From Alloacidobacterium sp035547425 (lineage in GTDB: Bacteria; Acidobacteriota; Terriglobia; Terriglobales; Acidobacteriaceae): a stretch of DNA of 64,000 nt. Location of the stretch: positions 1 to 64,000 of the forward strand of contig DASZUU010000031.1 in assembly GCA_035547425.1 (NCBI GenBank), written 5' to 3'. The notes under the pieces are model-generated. The model was given only the letters and a program-made list of their open reading frames with translations. It ran no database searches and was not told the origin of the DNA. The position numbers were made by a program, and so were the translations under genes. Positions 26,060 through 35,039 of the stretch are shown here, in pieces; position 1 is the first letter of the stretch, and every line of letters begins with the position of its first letter.

Positions 26060-27097
26060 TTACTTGCTTAGAGGCACAGCGGGTGGATTGCGTACTTTAA
26101 ACTGCAATTGATGCCAGTAGGGATAGATAGGGGTGACGGCGCTGGCTTCATCCAGCTTCGCAACCTGTTCGGGAGTGAGGTTCCATTCTGCGGCTGCGAG
26201 ATTTTGCTTCAGTTGCTCTTCGTTGCGGGCTCCAATAATCACGCTGGCAACCGTGGGCCGTTGCAAAAGCCAGTTAAGCGCAATCTGCGGGACAGTCTTG
26301 CCTGTTTCTTTGGCGATAGCGTCGAGAGCATCCACAATAGTGTAGAGATGCTCGTCCTCAACAGGAGGCCCTTGCTCAGAAGTTTTGTGCAGGCGGCTGG
26401 TTTCAGGAAGAGGATGCCCTCTACGAATTTTTCCGGTAAGGCGCCCCCAACCCAAAGGGCTCCAGACCAGAGCGGAAACTCGCTGATCCACGCCCAGCGG
26501 CATCAGTTCCCATTCGTATTCGCGTCCAATGAGGGAATAGTAAACCTGATGAGCGACATAGCGCGACCATCCATACCGTTCTGAAATCGCAAGCGATTTC
26601 ATCAGGTGCCAGCCCGAAAAATTAGAGCAGGCAATATAGCGGACCTTGCCTTGATGAACGAGTGTATTGAGCGTATCGATTGTCTCCTCAATCGGCGTCG
26701 TCGCATCGAATCCGTGCATGTGATAAATGTCGATGTAGTCGGTTCCAAGACGCTTCAGGCTGGCATCGCATTGCTGAATCAGATGGTAGCGCGAAGATCC
26801 GACATCGTTGGGGCCATCACCCATATTGAAAGTTGCCTTGGTGGAGATAAGCAGCTTGTCCCGCTTGCCCTCGATGGCCTTGCCCAGCACCTCTTCTGCC
26901 AGGCCGTTTGAGTACACATTCGCTACGTCGAATAAATTGACACCCGCATCCAGGCAAAGGTCGACGAGCCGTTTGGCTTCCTTTACATCCGTCTCGCCCC
27001 AGGCCTTGAAAAATTCGTTGCCGCCGCCAAAAGTCGCTGCGCCAAAGCTAAGCGCAGACACTTTCAGTCCTGAATAGCCTAACTGTCTATATTCCAT
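26060..27097 (-). CDS. Aldo/keto reductase family oxidoreductase
   Basis: 345 residues. The frame stays open upstream to 27313, but the family start MEYRQLGYSGLKVSALSFGA lies at 27097, so the longer version is rejected. Barrel motifs: LCLDAGVNLFDVANVYSNG (with catalytic Asp and Tyr), KLLISTKA (Lys), YIDIYHMHGFDATTPIEE (His), SNFSGW, and the NADPH-binding VIIGARNEEQL near the end. Typical of the YajO/Tas-like group of NADPH-dependent aldo/keto reductases. Separated by a terminator from the gene on the left and alone on its strand with an AI-2E fragment upstream. Substrate unknown. Confidence 0.9.
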   Translation of the reverse strand: MEYRQLGYSGLKVSALSFGAATFGGGNEFFKAWGETDVKEAKRLVDLCLDAGVNLFDVANVYSNGLAEEVLGKAIEGKRDKLLISTKATFNMGDGPNDVGSSRYHLIQQCDASLKRLGTDYIDIYHMHGFDATTPIEETIDTLNTLVHQGKVRYIACSNFSGWHLMKSLAISERYGWSRYVAHQVYYSLIGREYEWELMPLGVDQRVSALVWSPLGWGRLTGKIRRGHPLPETSRLHKTSEQGPPVEDEHLYTIVDALDAIAKETGKTVPQIALNWLLQRPTVASVIIGARNEEQLKQNLAAAEWNLTPEQVAKLDEASAVTPIYPYWHQLQFKVRNPPAVPLSK

Positions 27098-27162
27098 GGC
27101 TCGATAGATGCGTCGATCCCAGAAAAGGGCGCAAAGTTCCCAATTCTTTTGCGGAATTTTCC

Positions 27163-27663
27163 TTAACGGAGAGGAGGTAAAGGCTGCGGTGGCGGAATAG
27201 CGCTTTTCGGCTTGCGGAAAGCATAGATCACCGCAAGCAGCGGCGGAGCCAGCAACACTCCCCAAAACGGAATCATGATACCGAGCACAATCGGCGCGAA
27301 AATCGAAGCCCAAATGGGAACGCGCGCCGACCGCTTCATGAGGGCAGGCTGCAGCAACAACTGATCGACAACCACTATGACGGCATAAAGCCCTAAAACA
27401 AAGCCGAGCCGTTCAAGGTCTTTTCCCGTAATCAAAATGCAAAAAACCGGTCCGATCAACGCGATGACGCCCCCAAAGTTGGGGATAAATGTCATCAGAC
27501 CGCCAAGCAGCGCCCATCCAGGAAAGAACGGCACATGCAATAGCCACAGCCCGATAAGCCACATCACGGCTACGCATAATGCTTCAATCGAAACCGCGCG
27601 CCACCAGTTCACCAGCGCGGTTCCCGCTGTGCGTCCCGTAGTTTTTAGATCGAAGCTTGCCAT
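27163..27663 (-). CDS. AI-2E family transporter, C-terminal half only
   Basis: 166 residues with four or five membrane segments. The order MTFIPNFGGVIALIGPVF, then LERLGFVLGLYAVIVVVDQ, LLQPALMKR and FWGVLLAPPLLAVIYA matches the second half of the PF01594 (AI-2E/UPF0118) family; full members are about 330-380 residues. There is no upstream coding sequence for the missing half before the divergent purQ gene, only about 130 non-coding bases. Either a decayed remnant or a genuine half-size variant that works as a dimer. The tail is proline-rich (IPPPQPLPPLR). Confidence 0.72.
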   Translation of the reverse strand: MASFDLKTTGRTAGTALVNWWRAVSIEALCVAVMWLIGLWLLHVPFFPGWALLGGLMTFIPNFGGVIALIGPVFCILITGKDLERLGFVLGLYAVIVVVDQLLLQPALMKRSARVPIWASIFAPIVLGIMIPFWGVLLAPPLLAVIYAFRKPKSAIPPPQPLPPLR

Positions 27664-27796
27664 GGGGGTGTGCTCAAGTATGCTTTAGATTCTTTTGCCC
27701 CGCCAAAGGATTTTCGCAAAAGTAATTTTTGTGCTGTCACAGTGCTTTTACTGCAGATTCGCGGCGAAATTTTGGCAAAACTGCTAGCCTAGAAGT

Positions 27797-28525
27797 ATGA
27801 AATTCGGTGTGCTTGTCTTCCCCGGCTCCAATTGCGATCACGATACCTACCATGTCGTTTCAGAGATTGCGCAGCAGCCCGTTACCTTTCTCTGGCACGA
27901 TTCGCCAAGTCTGGAAAATTGCGATGCTATTCTCGTTCCCGGCGGCTTTGCTTATGGCGACTATCTTCGCACCGGCGCTATCGCCCGATTTTCTCCCGTG
28001 ATGCAATCCGTGAAAAAATTTGCCGCTGATGGCGGCTTCGTGCTCGGAATCTGCAACGGCTTTCAAATCCTGACGGAAGCCGGTTTATTGCCGGGCGCGC
28101 TGATGCGCAACGCCGGTCTGAAATATATCTGCAAGCAGGTATATCTGCGAACGGAGACGACGCACACCCCGTTTACACGAACACTGCGGGAAGGCGAGGT
28201 GCTGAAAATCCCCATCGGGCACATGGAAGGCAATTATGTCTGCGATGCCGAGACATTGAAGACTCTCGAGCGCGACCATCGCATTGTTTTCAGATACTCC
28301 ACTCCCGATGGTGCGGTAACCCAGGAAGCCAACCCCAACGGCTCTTTAAGCAATATTGCAGGCATTGTGAATGAGGGCCGCAATGTCCTGGGTATGATGC
28401 CTCATCCCGACCGCTCCTCGGAAAGTTTGCTGGGCTCGGCAGATGGATTCCGCATTTTTGCATCTATGTTGTTAGCATTTCAAGACCAAGAAAGACGATC
28501 CCCGGCGGAAGTCGCAGCTTCATAA
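27797..28525 (+). CDS. purQ: Phosphoribosylformylglycinamidine synthase subunit I
   Basis: 242 residues, class I glutamine amidotransferase. KFGVLVFPGSNCDHD is the standard PurQ opening, GICNGFQIL carries nucleophile Cys86, and MPHPDRSSE holds His203 and Glu209 of the triad. It supplies ammonia to PurL for the fourth step of purine synthesis, converting FGAR to FGAM. purL and purS are not adjacent here. Followed 20 bases later by a PHP-type phosphatase, an unusual partner for a purine gene. Confidence 0.95.
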   Translation: MKFGVLVFPGSNCDHDTYHVVSEIAQQPVTFLWHDSPSLENCDAILVPGGFAYGDYLRTGAIARFSPVMQSVKKFAADGGFVLGICNGFQILTEAGLLPGALMRNAGLKYICKQVYLRTETTHTPFTRTLREGEVLKIPIGHMEGNYVCDAETLKTLERDHRIVFRYSTPDGAVTQEANPNGSLSNIAGIVNEGRNVLGMMPHPDRSSESLLGSADGFRIFASMLLAFQDQERRSPAEVAAS

Positions 28526-28545
28526 AGGGGAACAATGGAACATTC

Positions 28546-29340
28546 ATGATCGATATTCATCACCATCTTCTTTTTGGATTGGATGACGGTTCTCCTGATA
28601 TAGAAACCTCTGTTGAGATGGCGGAGGTTGCCGCCAATGACGGCATCACCCATATCGTGTGCACTCCCCATGCAAATCATCGCTATCATTTTGATCCCGC
28701 GGTGAATGCTGAGCGCCTGGAAGAATTGCGTCAGAGATTGAACGGCAAGATACATCTCGGGCTGGGCTGCGATTTCCATCTTTCCTATGACAACATCGAA
28801 GACGCTCTGCAAAACAAGACGAAATATACGATCAATCAGAAAGATTATCTGTTGGTCGAGTTCGCCGACCTGCTGATTCCGCAGGGCATTACCGAAACCT
28901 TTTATTCCATGAAGGTCGCCGGCATGCATCCCATCATTACGCATCCGGAGCGAAACCATACCATTCAGCGGCAACCCGATCGGATGATCGACTGGCTACG
29001 AACCGGTTGCCTGGTGCAGGTTACAGCCTCGTCGTTGACCGGACGCTTTGGCCGGACGGCACAGTCCATGGCCTTTAATTTTCTGGACAAGAATTGGGTG
29101 CATTTCATCGCCACGGATGCGCATAATCTGACCTCCCGACCGGCCATTATGAGTGAGGCGTTTAAGGTTATCGAAAACAAGTATGGCAGGGAAACAGCCG
29201 AGAGGCTTTGCGTAACTAATCCCAAGGCCGCATTTGAGAGCGAAGAGTTTCCGCCGCAACCCGAACCTATTGGTCTCTATGAGGATTTACACCCTCAGCA
29301 GAAGCGCGGCTTCCTGAGTCGACTGTTTTCTACACGCTAG
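28546..29340 (+). CDS. CpsB/YwqE-type PHP phosphotyrosine phosphatase
   Basis: 264 residues, polymerase-and-histidinol-phosphatase (PHP) fold. Metal-binding motifs: MIDIHHHLLFGLDDG (His5, His7), TPHANHRYHF, HPERNH around residue 140 and FIATDAHN near 195. Homologues (CpsB, Wzb4, YwqE) remove phosphate from bacterial tyrosine kinases that steer capsule/exopolysaccharide chain length. No tyrosine kinase is next to it, but an exopolysaccharide locus lies 11 kb upstream on the same strand, which makes a regulatory link plausible. Ends at a small hairpin. Confidence 0.87.
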   Translation: MIDIHHHLLFGLDDGSPDIETSVEMAEVAANDGITHIVCTPHANHRYHFDPAVNAERLEELRQRLNGKIHLGLGCDFHLSYDNIEDALQNKTKYTINQKDYLLVEFADLLIPQGITETFYSMKVAGMHPIITHPERNHTIQRQPDRMIDWLRTGCLVQVTASSLTGRFGRTAQSMAFNFLDKNWVHFIATDAHNLTSRPAIMSEAFKVIENKYGRETAERLCVTNPKAAFESEEFPPQPEPIGLYEDLHPQQKRGFLSRLFSTR

Positions 29341-29363
29341 GCATGTCCATCTTCGGACATGCC
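29340..29363 (+). terminator. Hairpin after the PHP phosphatase gene
   Basis: GGCATGTCC and GGACATGCC form a perfect 9-bp stem with loop ATCTTC, starting at the last base of the stop codon. Only two T residues follow, so it is a weak intrinsic terminator or an mRNA-stabilising hairpin. Confidence 0.5.
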
Positions 29364-29475
29364 TGTTCAATAATGGGCAATTCATTCCTGCCTATGCTGC
29401 ATAACTAATTCTTTTTAAAGTCAGGGAACATGGCCTACGCCTTGCACGTATGTGTCGGGTAGACACAGGCTTGCC

Positions 29476-32037
29476 ATGCAAACAATACGTCAGGACATTT
29501 CCTACGCACTCCGCCAGATGCGGCTATCGCCCGTCTTCACCCTTACTGCGATGCTTACCCTGGCTCTTGGCATCGGCGCAACGACAGCTATCTTCTCGCT
29601 GATTCATACCGTGATGCTGAAATCCCTGCCGGTAGCAGATCCAGCCAGCCTGTATCGCATCGGCGAAGGGAACGATTGCTGCGTAGAGGGCAGTCCTCAG
29701 GACAAGTGGGGAATGTTCTCCTATCCCTTTTATCTTCGGATGAAGGAGAATACGCCGGAGTTCGCGGAGCTCGCAGCGTTTCAGGCCGGCGGCTCGACCA
29801 TCAGTGCGCGTCGCGGCGAGAGCGACCGCATGGCCAAACCATTACGCGGCGAATTCATCAGCGGCAATTATTTTTCCACCTTTGGTGTAGGTGCATTTGC
29901 CGGACGCACCATCGGTGAGCCTGACGATCAGGCAAACTCGGCTCCGGTTGCGATGTTGAGCTATCGCGCATGGCAACAGGAGTACGGTTCTGATCCCAAG
30001 GTTGTCGGTTCCACATTTATTCTCGAAGGCCATCCGTTCACCATCGTCGGTATAGCGCCCCCGGGCTTTTATGGAGAAACCCTGCGCAGTGATCCACCGG
30101 AGATATATCTGCCCATCCAGCAGGAGCCGCAGTATCGAGGCGCGAATTCGCTGCTGCACAAGTTTCCCGCATGGCTGCGCGTCATCGGACGTGCCCGCCC
30201 CGGAGCAAATATAGACCCGGTTTCATCTCGCCTCACCAACCTGCTGCGGCAATGGCTTGTCACCGAGAGCGGAATGCCTCCCGAGTGGATGGCAGGAATA
30301 AAAGCCATGCTGCCGAAACAGGTCATTAAGATCGTTCCCGGCGGCAACGGCGTTGCCACCATGAAGGAAAACTATGGGCAAAATCTGCGAATTTTGCTCA
30401 CCGTCTGCAGCCTTGTCCTGCTGATAGCCTGCGCCAACATCGCCAATCTTCTGCTGGCGCGCGGAACAGCCCGCCGCACGCAGACTTCGATTCGTCTCGC
30501 GCTGGGAGCCTCCAGAAAGCGCCTGATCCGTCAGTCGCTCACCGAAAGCCTGGTGCTCTCAATTTTCGGCGGACTGGCCGGATTAATCGTCGCCTACCTC
30601 GGGGTGAAGCTCATTGTCGCGCTGATATTCCGCGGCGCGCATTATGTCCCTATCGACGCGACGCCCTCCATTGCGGTACTGGCATTTGCTTTCGCGTTGT
30701 CGCTGATCACGGGCGTGCTTTTCGGAACGGCTCCGGCCTGGTTTGCATCGCATGCCGATCCGGCAGAGGCATTGCGGGGTGCGAATCGCAGCACGCACGA
30801 CCGTTCTTCGCTGTCGCAAAAGATACTCGTCATCGTGCAAGCCACCTTGTCCATCGTTTTGCTCGCAGGAGCAGGATTACTGACGCGCAGTTTGCAAAAA
30901 ATGCAGCATCAGGAACTTGGATACGACACGGATCATCGGGTCCTTGTCAGTCTCACCGGGCCGTTCTCTTCCTATTCGACACCGAAGCTGGACGCCATGT
31001 ACCGCGAGCTGCAGGATCGTCTCTCCCACATGCCCGGCGTTGAAAGCTCTGCGCTCGCTCTGTATGCGCCCCTGCAGGATAACTGGGGCGAGATTGTCAT
31101 TCGCCAGGGGCACGGCATGCCCAACATGAACGAGGATATCGGCTCATCCTGGGATCATGTGACGCCCTCGTATTTTCAAACGCTCGGACAGCACATTGTG
31201 AGAGGGCGTGGTCTGACGGAAGAAGATACTGCTTCCACGCAGAATGTTGCTGTAGTCGATGAGACCTTTGTAAAGCGCTTTTTCAAGCCCGGGGAAGAGC
31301 CGATAGGGTCATATTTCGGACTTGATCTGCCGCAATACAGCGCGACGTATCAGATTGTGGGTATCGTGCGGAATGCGAAATATATGTGGGGCAATCTCAC
31401 CGGCAGTCAGCCGCCGCGTCCCATTTTCTTTGTGCCGTTGGCGCAGCATGTGCATTATGACAATCCTCTGATGCAGAGCATTGATGACAGCACGCACTAT
31501 ATTGAAGGCGCAATCCTGAAGCTGCATGGCAGCATGGATGGGCTGGAGCCGCAGGTGCGAAAGGCGCTTAGCGATGTTGATCCCAACCTTACGCTGCTCA
31601 ATATTCAAACCATGCAGGACCACGTGGACGGCAATTTCGATCAGCAGCGCGCCGTAGCGCAGATGACCGGGCTATTCGGCATTCTCGCGCTGATTCTGGC
31701 CGGCATCGGCCTCTATGGCGTAACGGCATATACGGTGGAGCGCCGCACCAGTGAAATCGGCGTGCGCATGGCGCTCGGAGCTGACCGCAACAATATCGTG
31801 AAGCTGGTGCTGCGAGGAGCCTTTTTGCAGATTTTGATCGGCCTCGTCATCGGCATTCCCATTTCCATCGCCTGCGGACACCTGATCGCTGCGCAGCTTT
31901 ACCAGGTGAAGAGCTGGGATCCTTTTGTGCTGGGCGGCTCCGTGATTGCTCTCGGCTTATGTGCGCTGATTGCCAGCATCATTCCTGCGCGGCGCGCAGC
32001 ATCCATTGACCCGGTAAAAGCATTGCGCACCGAATAG
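29476..32037 (+). CDS. ADOP-type FtsX/MacB-like permease
   Basis: 853 residues from ATG at 29476, whose product starts MQTIRQDISYALRQMRLSP, the usual opening of the family; a GTG at 29452 is possible. Architecture: membrane segment near 25-45, MacB-type periplasmic domain, three helices (FtsX unit) around 310-430, a short motif ADPAEALRG, then a second helix and periplasmic domain, and a second FtsX unit ending in IIPARRAASIDPVKALRTE. This duplicated permease with no partner ATPase gene is the ADOP (acidobacterial duplicated orphan permease) group, which is greatly expanded in Acidobacteriota. Presumed to move lipids, peptides or toxins with an ATPase encoded elsewhere. Confidence 0.93.
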   Translation: MQTIRQDISYALRQMRLSPVFTLTAMLTLALGIGATTAIFSLIHTVMLKSLPVADPASLYRIGEGNDCCVEGSPQDKWGMFSYPFYLRMKENTPEFAELAAFQAGGSTISARRGESDRMAKPLRGEFISGNYFSTFGVGAFAGRTIGEPDDQANSAPVAMLSYRAWQQEYGSDPKVVGSTFILEGHPFTIVGIAPPGFYGETLRSDPPEIYLPIQQEPQYRGANSLLHKFPAWLRVIGRARPGANIDPVSSRLTNLLRQWLVTESGMPPEWMAGIKAMLPKQVIKIVPGGNGVATMKENYGQNLRILLTVCSLVLLIACANIANLLLARGTARRTQTSIRLALGASRKRLIRQSLTESLVLSIFGGLAGLIVAYLGVKLIVALIFRGAHYVPIDATPSIAVLAFAFALSLITGVLFGTAPAWFASHADPAEALRGANRSTHDRSSLSQKILVIVQATLSIVLLAGAGLLTRSLQKMQHQELGYDTDHRVLVSLTGPFSSYSTPKLDAMYRELQDRLSHMPGVESSALALYAPLQDNWGEIVIRQGHGMPNMNEDIGSSWDHVTPSYFQTLGQHIVRGRGLTEEDTASTQNVAVVDETFVKRFFKPGEEPIGSYFGLDLPQYSATYQIVGIVRNAKYMWGNLTGSQPPRPIFFVPLAQHVHYDNPLMQSIDDSTHYIEGAILKLHGSMDGLEPQVRKALSDVDPNLTLLNIQTMQDHVDGNFDQQRAVAQMTGLFGILALILAGIGLYGVTAYTVERRTSEIGVRMALGADRNNIVKLVLRGAFLQILIGLVIGIPISIACGHLIAAQLYQVKSWDPFVLGGSVIALGLCALIASIIPARRAASIDPVKALRTE

Positions 32038-32096
32038 CCGCGCAGGCAGCCTCAATGTTGTAATTCGCAGCCCCCCATCGGCTAAACTCATGGAGA

Positions 32097-32606
32097 ATGC
32101 GAGTTTTCGGTATTGATTGCGGAACTGAGTGCACCGGCTATGGCGTGGTCGAGTGGGATGACTCAAGCCGCGATCCGCATCTGGTATCGCTTGGATGCGG
32201 CGGCATTCGCCTGTCAAAAAAGCTGACCCTTTCGCAGCGGCTGGCTGTTTTATACAACGAGTTGACCGGCCTGCTGGCAACGCATCAGCCCGATGTGGTT
32301 GCCATCGAAGAAGTGTTTTATTCGGTAAACGCAAAATCAGCTTTAAAGCTGGGCCACGTGCGCGGAGTGGCCTTGCTTGCTGCGGCCAGCGCAAATCTTT
32401 CTGTAGCCGAATACGCACCCCTCACCATCAAATCGACTGTAGTAGGTTATGGCCTGGCTCAGAAAGAGCAGATACAGTTTATGGTGGCGCGGCTGTTGCA
32501 ACTCGACAGCATCCCCGAGCCTGCCGATGCTGCCGATGCGCTGGCCATTGCCATTTGCCATGTGCACACGGCACAAACACTCACATTGCAGAGGATGGGT
32601 CGCTGA
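32097..32606 (+). CDS. ruvC: Holliday junction resolvase RuvC
   Basis: 169 residues. MRVFGIDCG holds catalytic Asp7; VVAIEEVFYSVN supplies the conserved Glu; PADAADALAIAICH near residues 140-155 contains the last two Asp ligands. RuvC dimers cut four-way junctions with Mg2+ during recombination. The next gene begins four bases downstream and encodes a secreted protein, so the two are probably co-transcribed; ruvA and ruvB are not adjacent. Confidence 0.95.
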   Translation: MRVFGIDCGTECTGYGVVEWDDSSRDPHLVSLGCGGIRLSKKLTLSQRLAVLYNELTGLLATHQPDVVAIEEVFYSVNAKSALKLGHVRGVALLAAASANLSVAEYAPLTIKSTVVGYGLAQKEQIQFMVARLLQLDSIPEPADAADALAIAICHVHTAQTLTLQRMGR

Positions 32607-32609
32607 ACG

Positions 32610-33284
32610 ATGAAAAAAGCTTTGCCCTGGTTGGCATTCATATGTTTGGGAAGCGCGCTGACGGCCATCGCGCAGCAAGGAAATGCGGCCCGAATTCGAT
32701 TTGTTTTTGAAAATCCGAAGTTGCAGCCCGCCAGCTACATCATGGATATCAACGAGGACGGCAGCGGGCATTTCCAGTCCCAGCCGGGCAGCGCGGCTCC
32801 TCCTGATGCCGAGGGCGTCATGCCGCAACCCTTCAGTGCCGATATCAGGATTGAAGAACCGTTGCGTGCCCTGCTCTTCAAGACCGCCCGCTCGCATAAC
32901 TATTTCAATGTGGCCTGCGAAAGTACAAAGGTAAAGGTGGCATTCACCGGAAAAAAAGCTTTGCAGTACACTGGGCCAGATGGCGACGGAGCCTGCACTT
33001 TCAACTGGTCGCGGGATCAGCAGCTGATGAAGATATCCGAGGACCTGATTGCTGTCGCCTATACGCTGGAGGAAGGCCGACGGCTTGCAGTGGAGCACGA
33101 GCATAGCCGTCTCTCTCTGGACGCCGAATTGGAATCTCTCCAGGACGCAGTAAAAGGGGGCAGGGCGCAACAGGTGCAGAATATTGCCCCGCAACTGCAA
33201 GCAATCATTGCAGATGAGCAGGTTATGGAACGCGCCCGGTCACGGGCAAGGCAATTGCTCGCAGCCGACGGAAACGGGAAATAA
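32610..33284 (+). CDS. Secreted protein of unknown function
   Basis: 224 residues. Signal peptide MKKALPWLAFICLGSALTAIAQ; the mature part starts with a beta-rich segment (ARIRFVFENPKLQPASYIMDI then EDGSGHFQSQP), a middle with a single Cys pair (NVACES...DGACTFNW) that may form a disulfide, and a C-terminal half of long charged helices (LEEGRRLAVEHEHSRLSLDA). Not a family I can name; similar small exported proteins beside ruvC are seen in Acidobacteriota. Encoded four bases after ruvC. Confidence 0.7.
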   Translation: MKKALPWLAFICLGSALTAIAQQGNAARIRFVFENPKLQPASYIMDINEDGSGHFQSQPGSAAPPDAEGVMPQPFSADIRIEEPLRALLFKTARSHNYFNVACESTKVKVAFTGKKALQYTGPDGDGACTFNWSRDQQLMKISEDLIAVAYTLEEGRRLAVEHEHSRLSLDAELESLQDAVKGGRAQQVQNIAPQLQAIIADEQVMERARSRARQLLAADGNGK

Positions 33285-33413
33285 ATTCTTTGCGACTTCA
33301 AGCCGCTTCAATGCGTCTTGAAGTGTTACTTTTTACTGCACGAAAAAGCAAGAGACGAGAATATGGTGGAAATGATCTAATAGGGCGGGAATCAACCCGC
33401 CAGGAGGTGTTGG

Positions 33414-35021
33414 ATGTTACGCCCGGCAACTTCAAGTCGTTTCGCTCTGCCGTTGCTCCTTGCCCTCGCTTCTACCCCCCTGCTGGTTGCGCAAGCCGTC
33501 AATAATGTGCGTGTGGTACGCATCAGCCATGTGGAAGGTACAGTCCAGTTGCTGGACGATCATGGCGTGGTCTTCGACCAGGCCCACGCGAACATGCCGG
33601 TTACGCAGGGCATGCACCTCAAGACCGGCAATGACGGCCGCGTCGAAGTGCAATTTGAAGATGGCAGCGTGGCGCGCGCCACTCCCAACAGCCTTATCAA
33701 TTTTGAGCAGTTGCAGCGAACCGCCGAAGGCGTAACCATGACCAAAGTGCAGGCCTCTGCCGGCCTGAGCTATTACGAGCTGAATAATCGCGGCGGCAGC
33801 TACTCAATTCATTTCGGCCCCTATTCCGTTTCCGCCACAAAGAACACCATCTTCCGCGTTGATCTCAATCAAAGCCCCGCGAAATTGGCAGTCATGCGCG
33901 GCTCTGTGCACGTGGAGACAGGTCCGGAAGCAGGCATCGATGTGGCCAAGGACCAGACTGCCTCCCTGGATATCTCCGACACCTCGAAACACGATGTATC
34001 GCAAGGCATGCAGCTGGCGTTGTGGGATGAATGGAATTCCGACCGTGACAAGATCATCGGTCAGATAGGCGCCCGGGCTACCATGGCCCGCGCCATGACC
34101 GGAAGCCCCAATGATCCTGCATGGAGCGATCTCGACTATTACGGCAACTGGTACAACATGGCCGGATACGGCATGGGCTGGATGCCTGCCGGCGTCAGCG
34201 CCGGATGGGATCCGTTCGCTTCCGGCTACTGGGGTTACTATCCGGCCTACGGATATACCTGGATTTCCGCCAACCCATGGGGCTGGCTGCCATACCATTG
34301 CGGCGCGTGGAACTATTTCAACGGCCCCGGATGGATGTGGTTTCCAGGGAACTGCGGCTGGGGTTCTTATGGAACCGGTTGGTATCCTACGGCAACTGTG
34401 TGGCGCTGCCCGCGTAACTACAAACCGCCCACAAGGCCTGTTGCTCCCGGTCGCGGCGTACACCTGCCGCCGCAAAATGCGCTGATCGCCGTAAACAGAG
34501 ATCCTGGAAAATTCCAGTTCCGCACCATCGGCGGCGAGAAGCCGGTATCAGGCGCAATCAAGGTAGAAGGCAAGACCCTGCATCCGGTCGAAACTGTGGC
34601 GCTTCCGCGATCCGCAGCTCCTTTGAATGAAGGCTTTCGGGCCGCATCCGGATTGATGCCGCCCACAGCCGGAGCTCCGCATTCCGGCGCGATGCCCGTC
34701 CATGTCGGACGCGTATCCATGCCGTCCTCGGGAGCGCTGCCCGTCAGTGCGCCGCGCAGCATATCTGTTCCTCAACCGCGAAATACATTTGCCGGACCGC
34801 CTCATCTCTCCGCCCCTCCCACATATCACGCTGCGCCGAGTAGCGGCGCTATGTTCGGCGGAGGCTCGCCGCATTATGCGGGCGGATACGCTGCTGGCTC
34901 CTCCGGAGCTTTCTCTTCGCATATGTCTGCTGCCCCAGCCGCTTCATCCTCACCCTCGTTTTCTGCGCCTGCGGCTTCTTCAGGCGCCATGAGCGGCGGC
35001 GGTGGTGCGCGTGCTCACTAA
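33414..35021 (+). CDS. Secreted FecR-domain protein with DUF6600-like W/Y/G-rich region
   Basis: 535 residues, GGAGG ribosome site upstream. Signal peptide to about residue 26. Residues 30-190 form a FecR/LPS-transport-like beta domain (VRISHVEGTVQLLDDHG, VQFEDGSVARATPNSLINF). Residues 225-345 are rich in Trp, Tyr and Gly with repeated GYW/GWxP units (for example FASGYWGYYPAYGYTW), the DUF6600 pattern. The remaining 190 residues are a low-complexity Pro/Ala/Ser/Gly tail with repeats of SSGA. No sigma/anti-sigma genes are nearby, so it is probably not an iron-signalling FecR but an envelope protein of the kind common in this phylum. Confidence 0.83.
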   Translation: MLRPATSSRFALPLLLALASTPLLVAQAVNNVRVVRISHVEGTVQLLDDHGVVFDQAHANMPVTQGMHLKTGNDGRVEVQFEDGSVARATPNSLINFEQLQRTAEGVTMTKVQASAGLSYYELNNRGGSYSIHFGPYSVSATKNTIFRVDLNQSPAKLAVMRGSVHVETGPEAGIDVAKDQTASLDISDTSKHDVSQGMQLALWDEWNSDRDKIIGQIGARATMARAMTGSPNDPAWSDLDYYGNWYNMAGYGMGWMPAGVSAGWDPFASGYWGYYPAYGYTWISANPWGWLPYHCGAWNYFNGPGWMWFPGNCGWGSYGTGWYPTATVWRCPRNYKPPTRPVAPGRGVHLPPQNALIAVNRDPGKFQFRTIGGEKPVSGAIKVEGKTLHPVETVALPRSAAPLNEGFRAASGLMPPTAGAPHSGAMPVHVGRVSMPSSGALPVSAPRSISVPQPRNTFAGPPHLSAPPTYHAAPSSGAMFGGGSPHYAGGYAAGSSGAFSSHMSAAPAASSSPSFSAPAASSGAMSGGGGARAH

Positions 35022-35039
35022 GCCGTGCAACCTGAGCTT

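Noticed and set aside
26060..27313. A longer 417-residue form of the aldo/keto reductase
   Set aside because: The first 72 residues do not resemble the family, whose normal start is the ATG at 27097.
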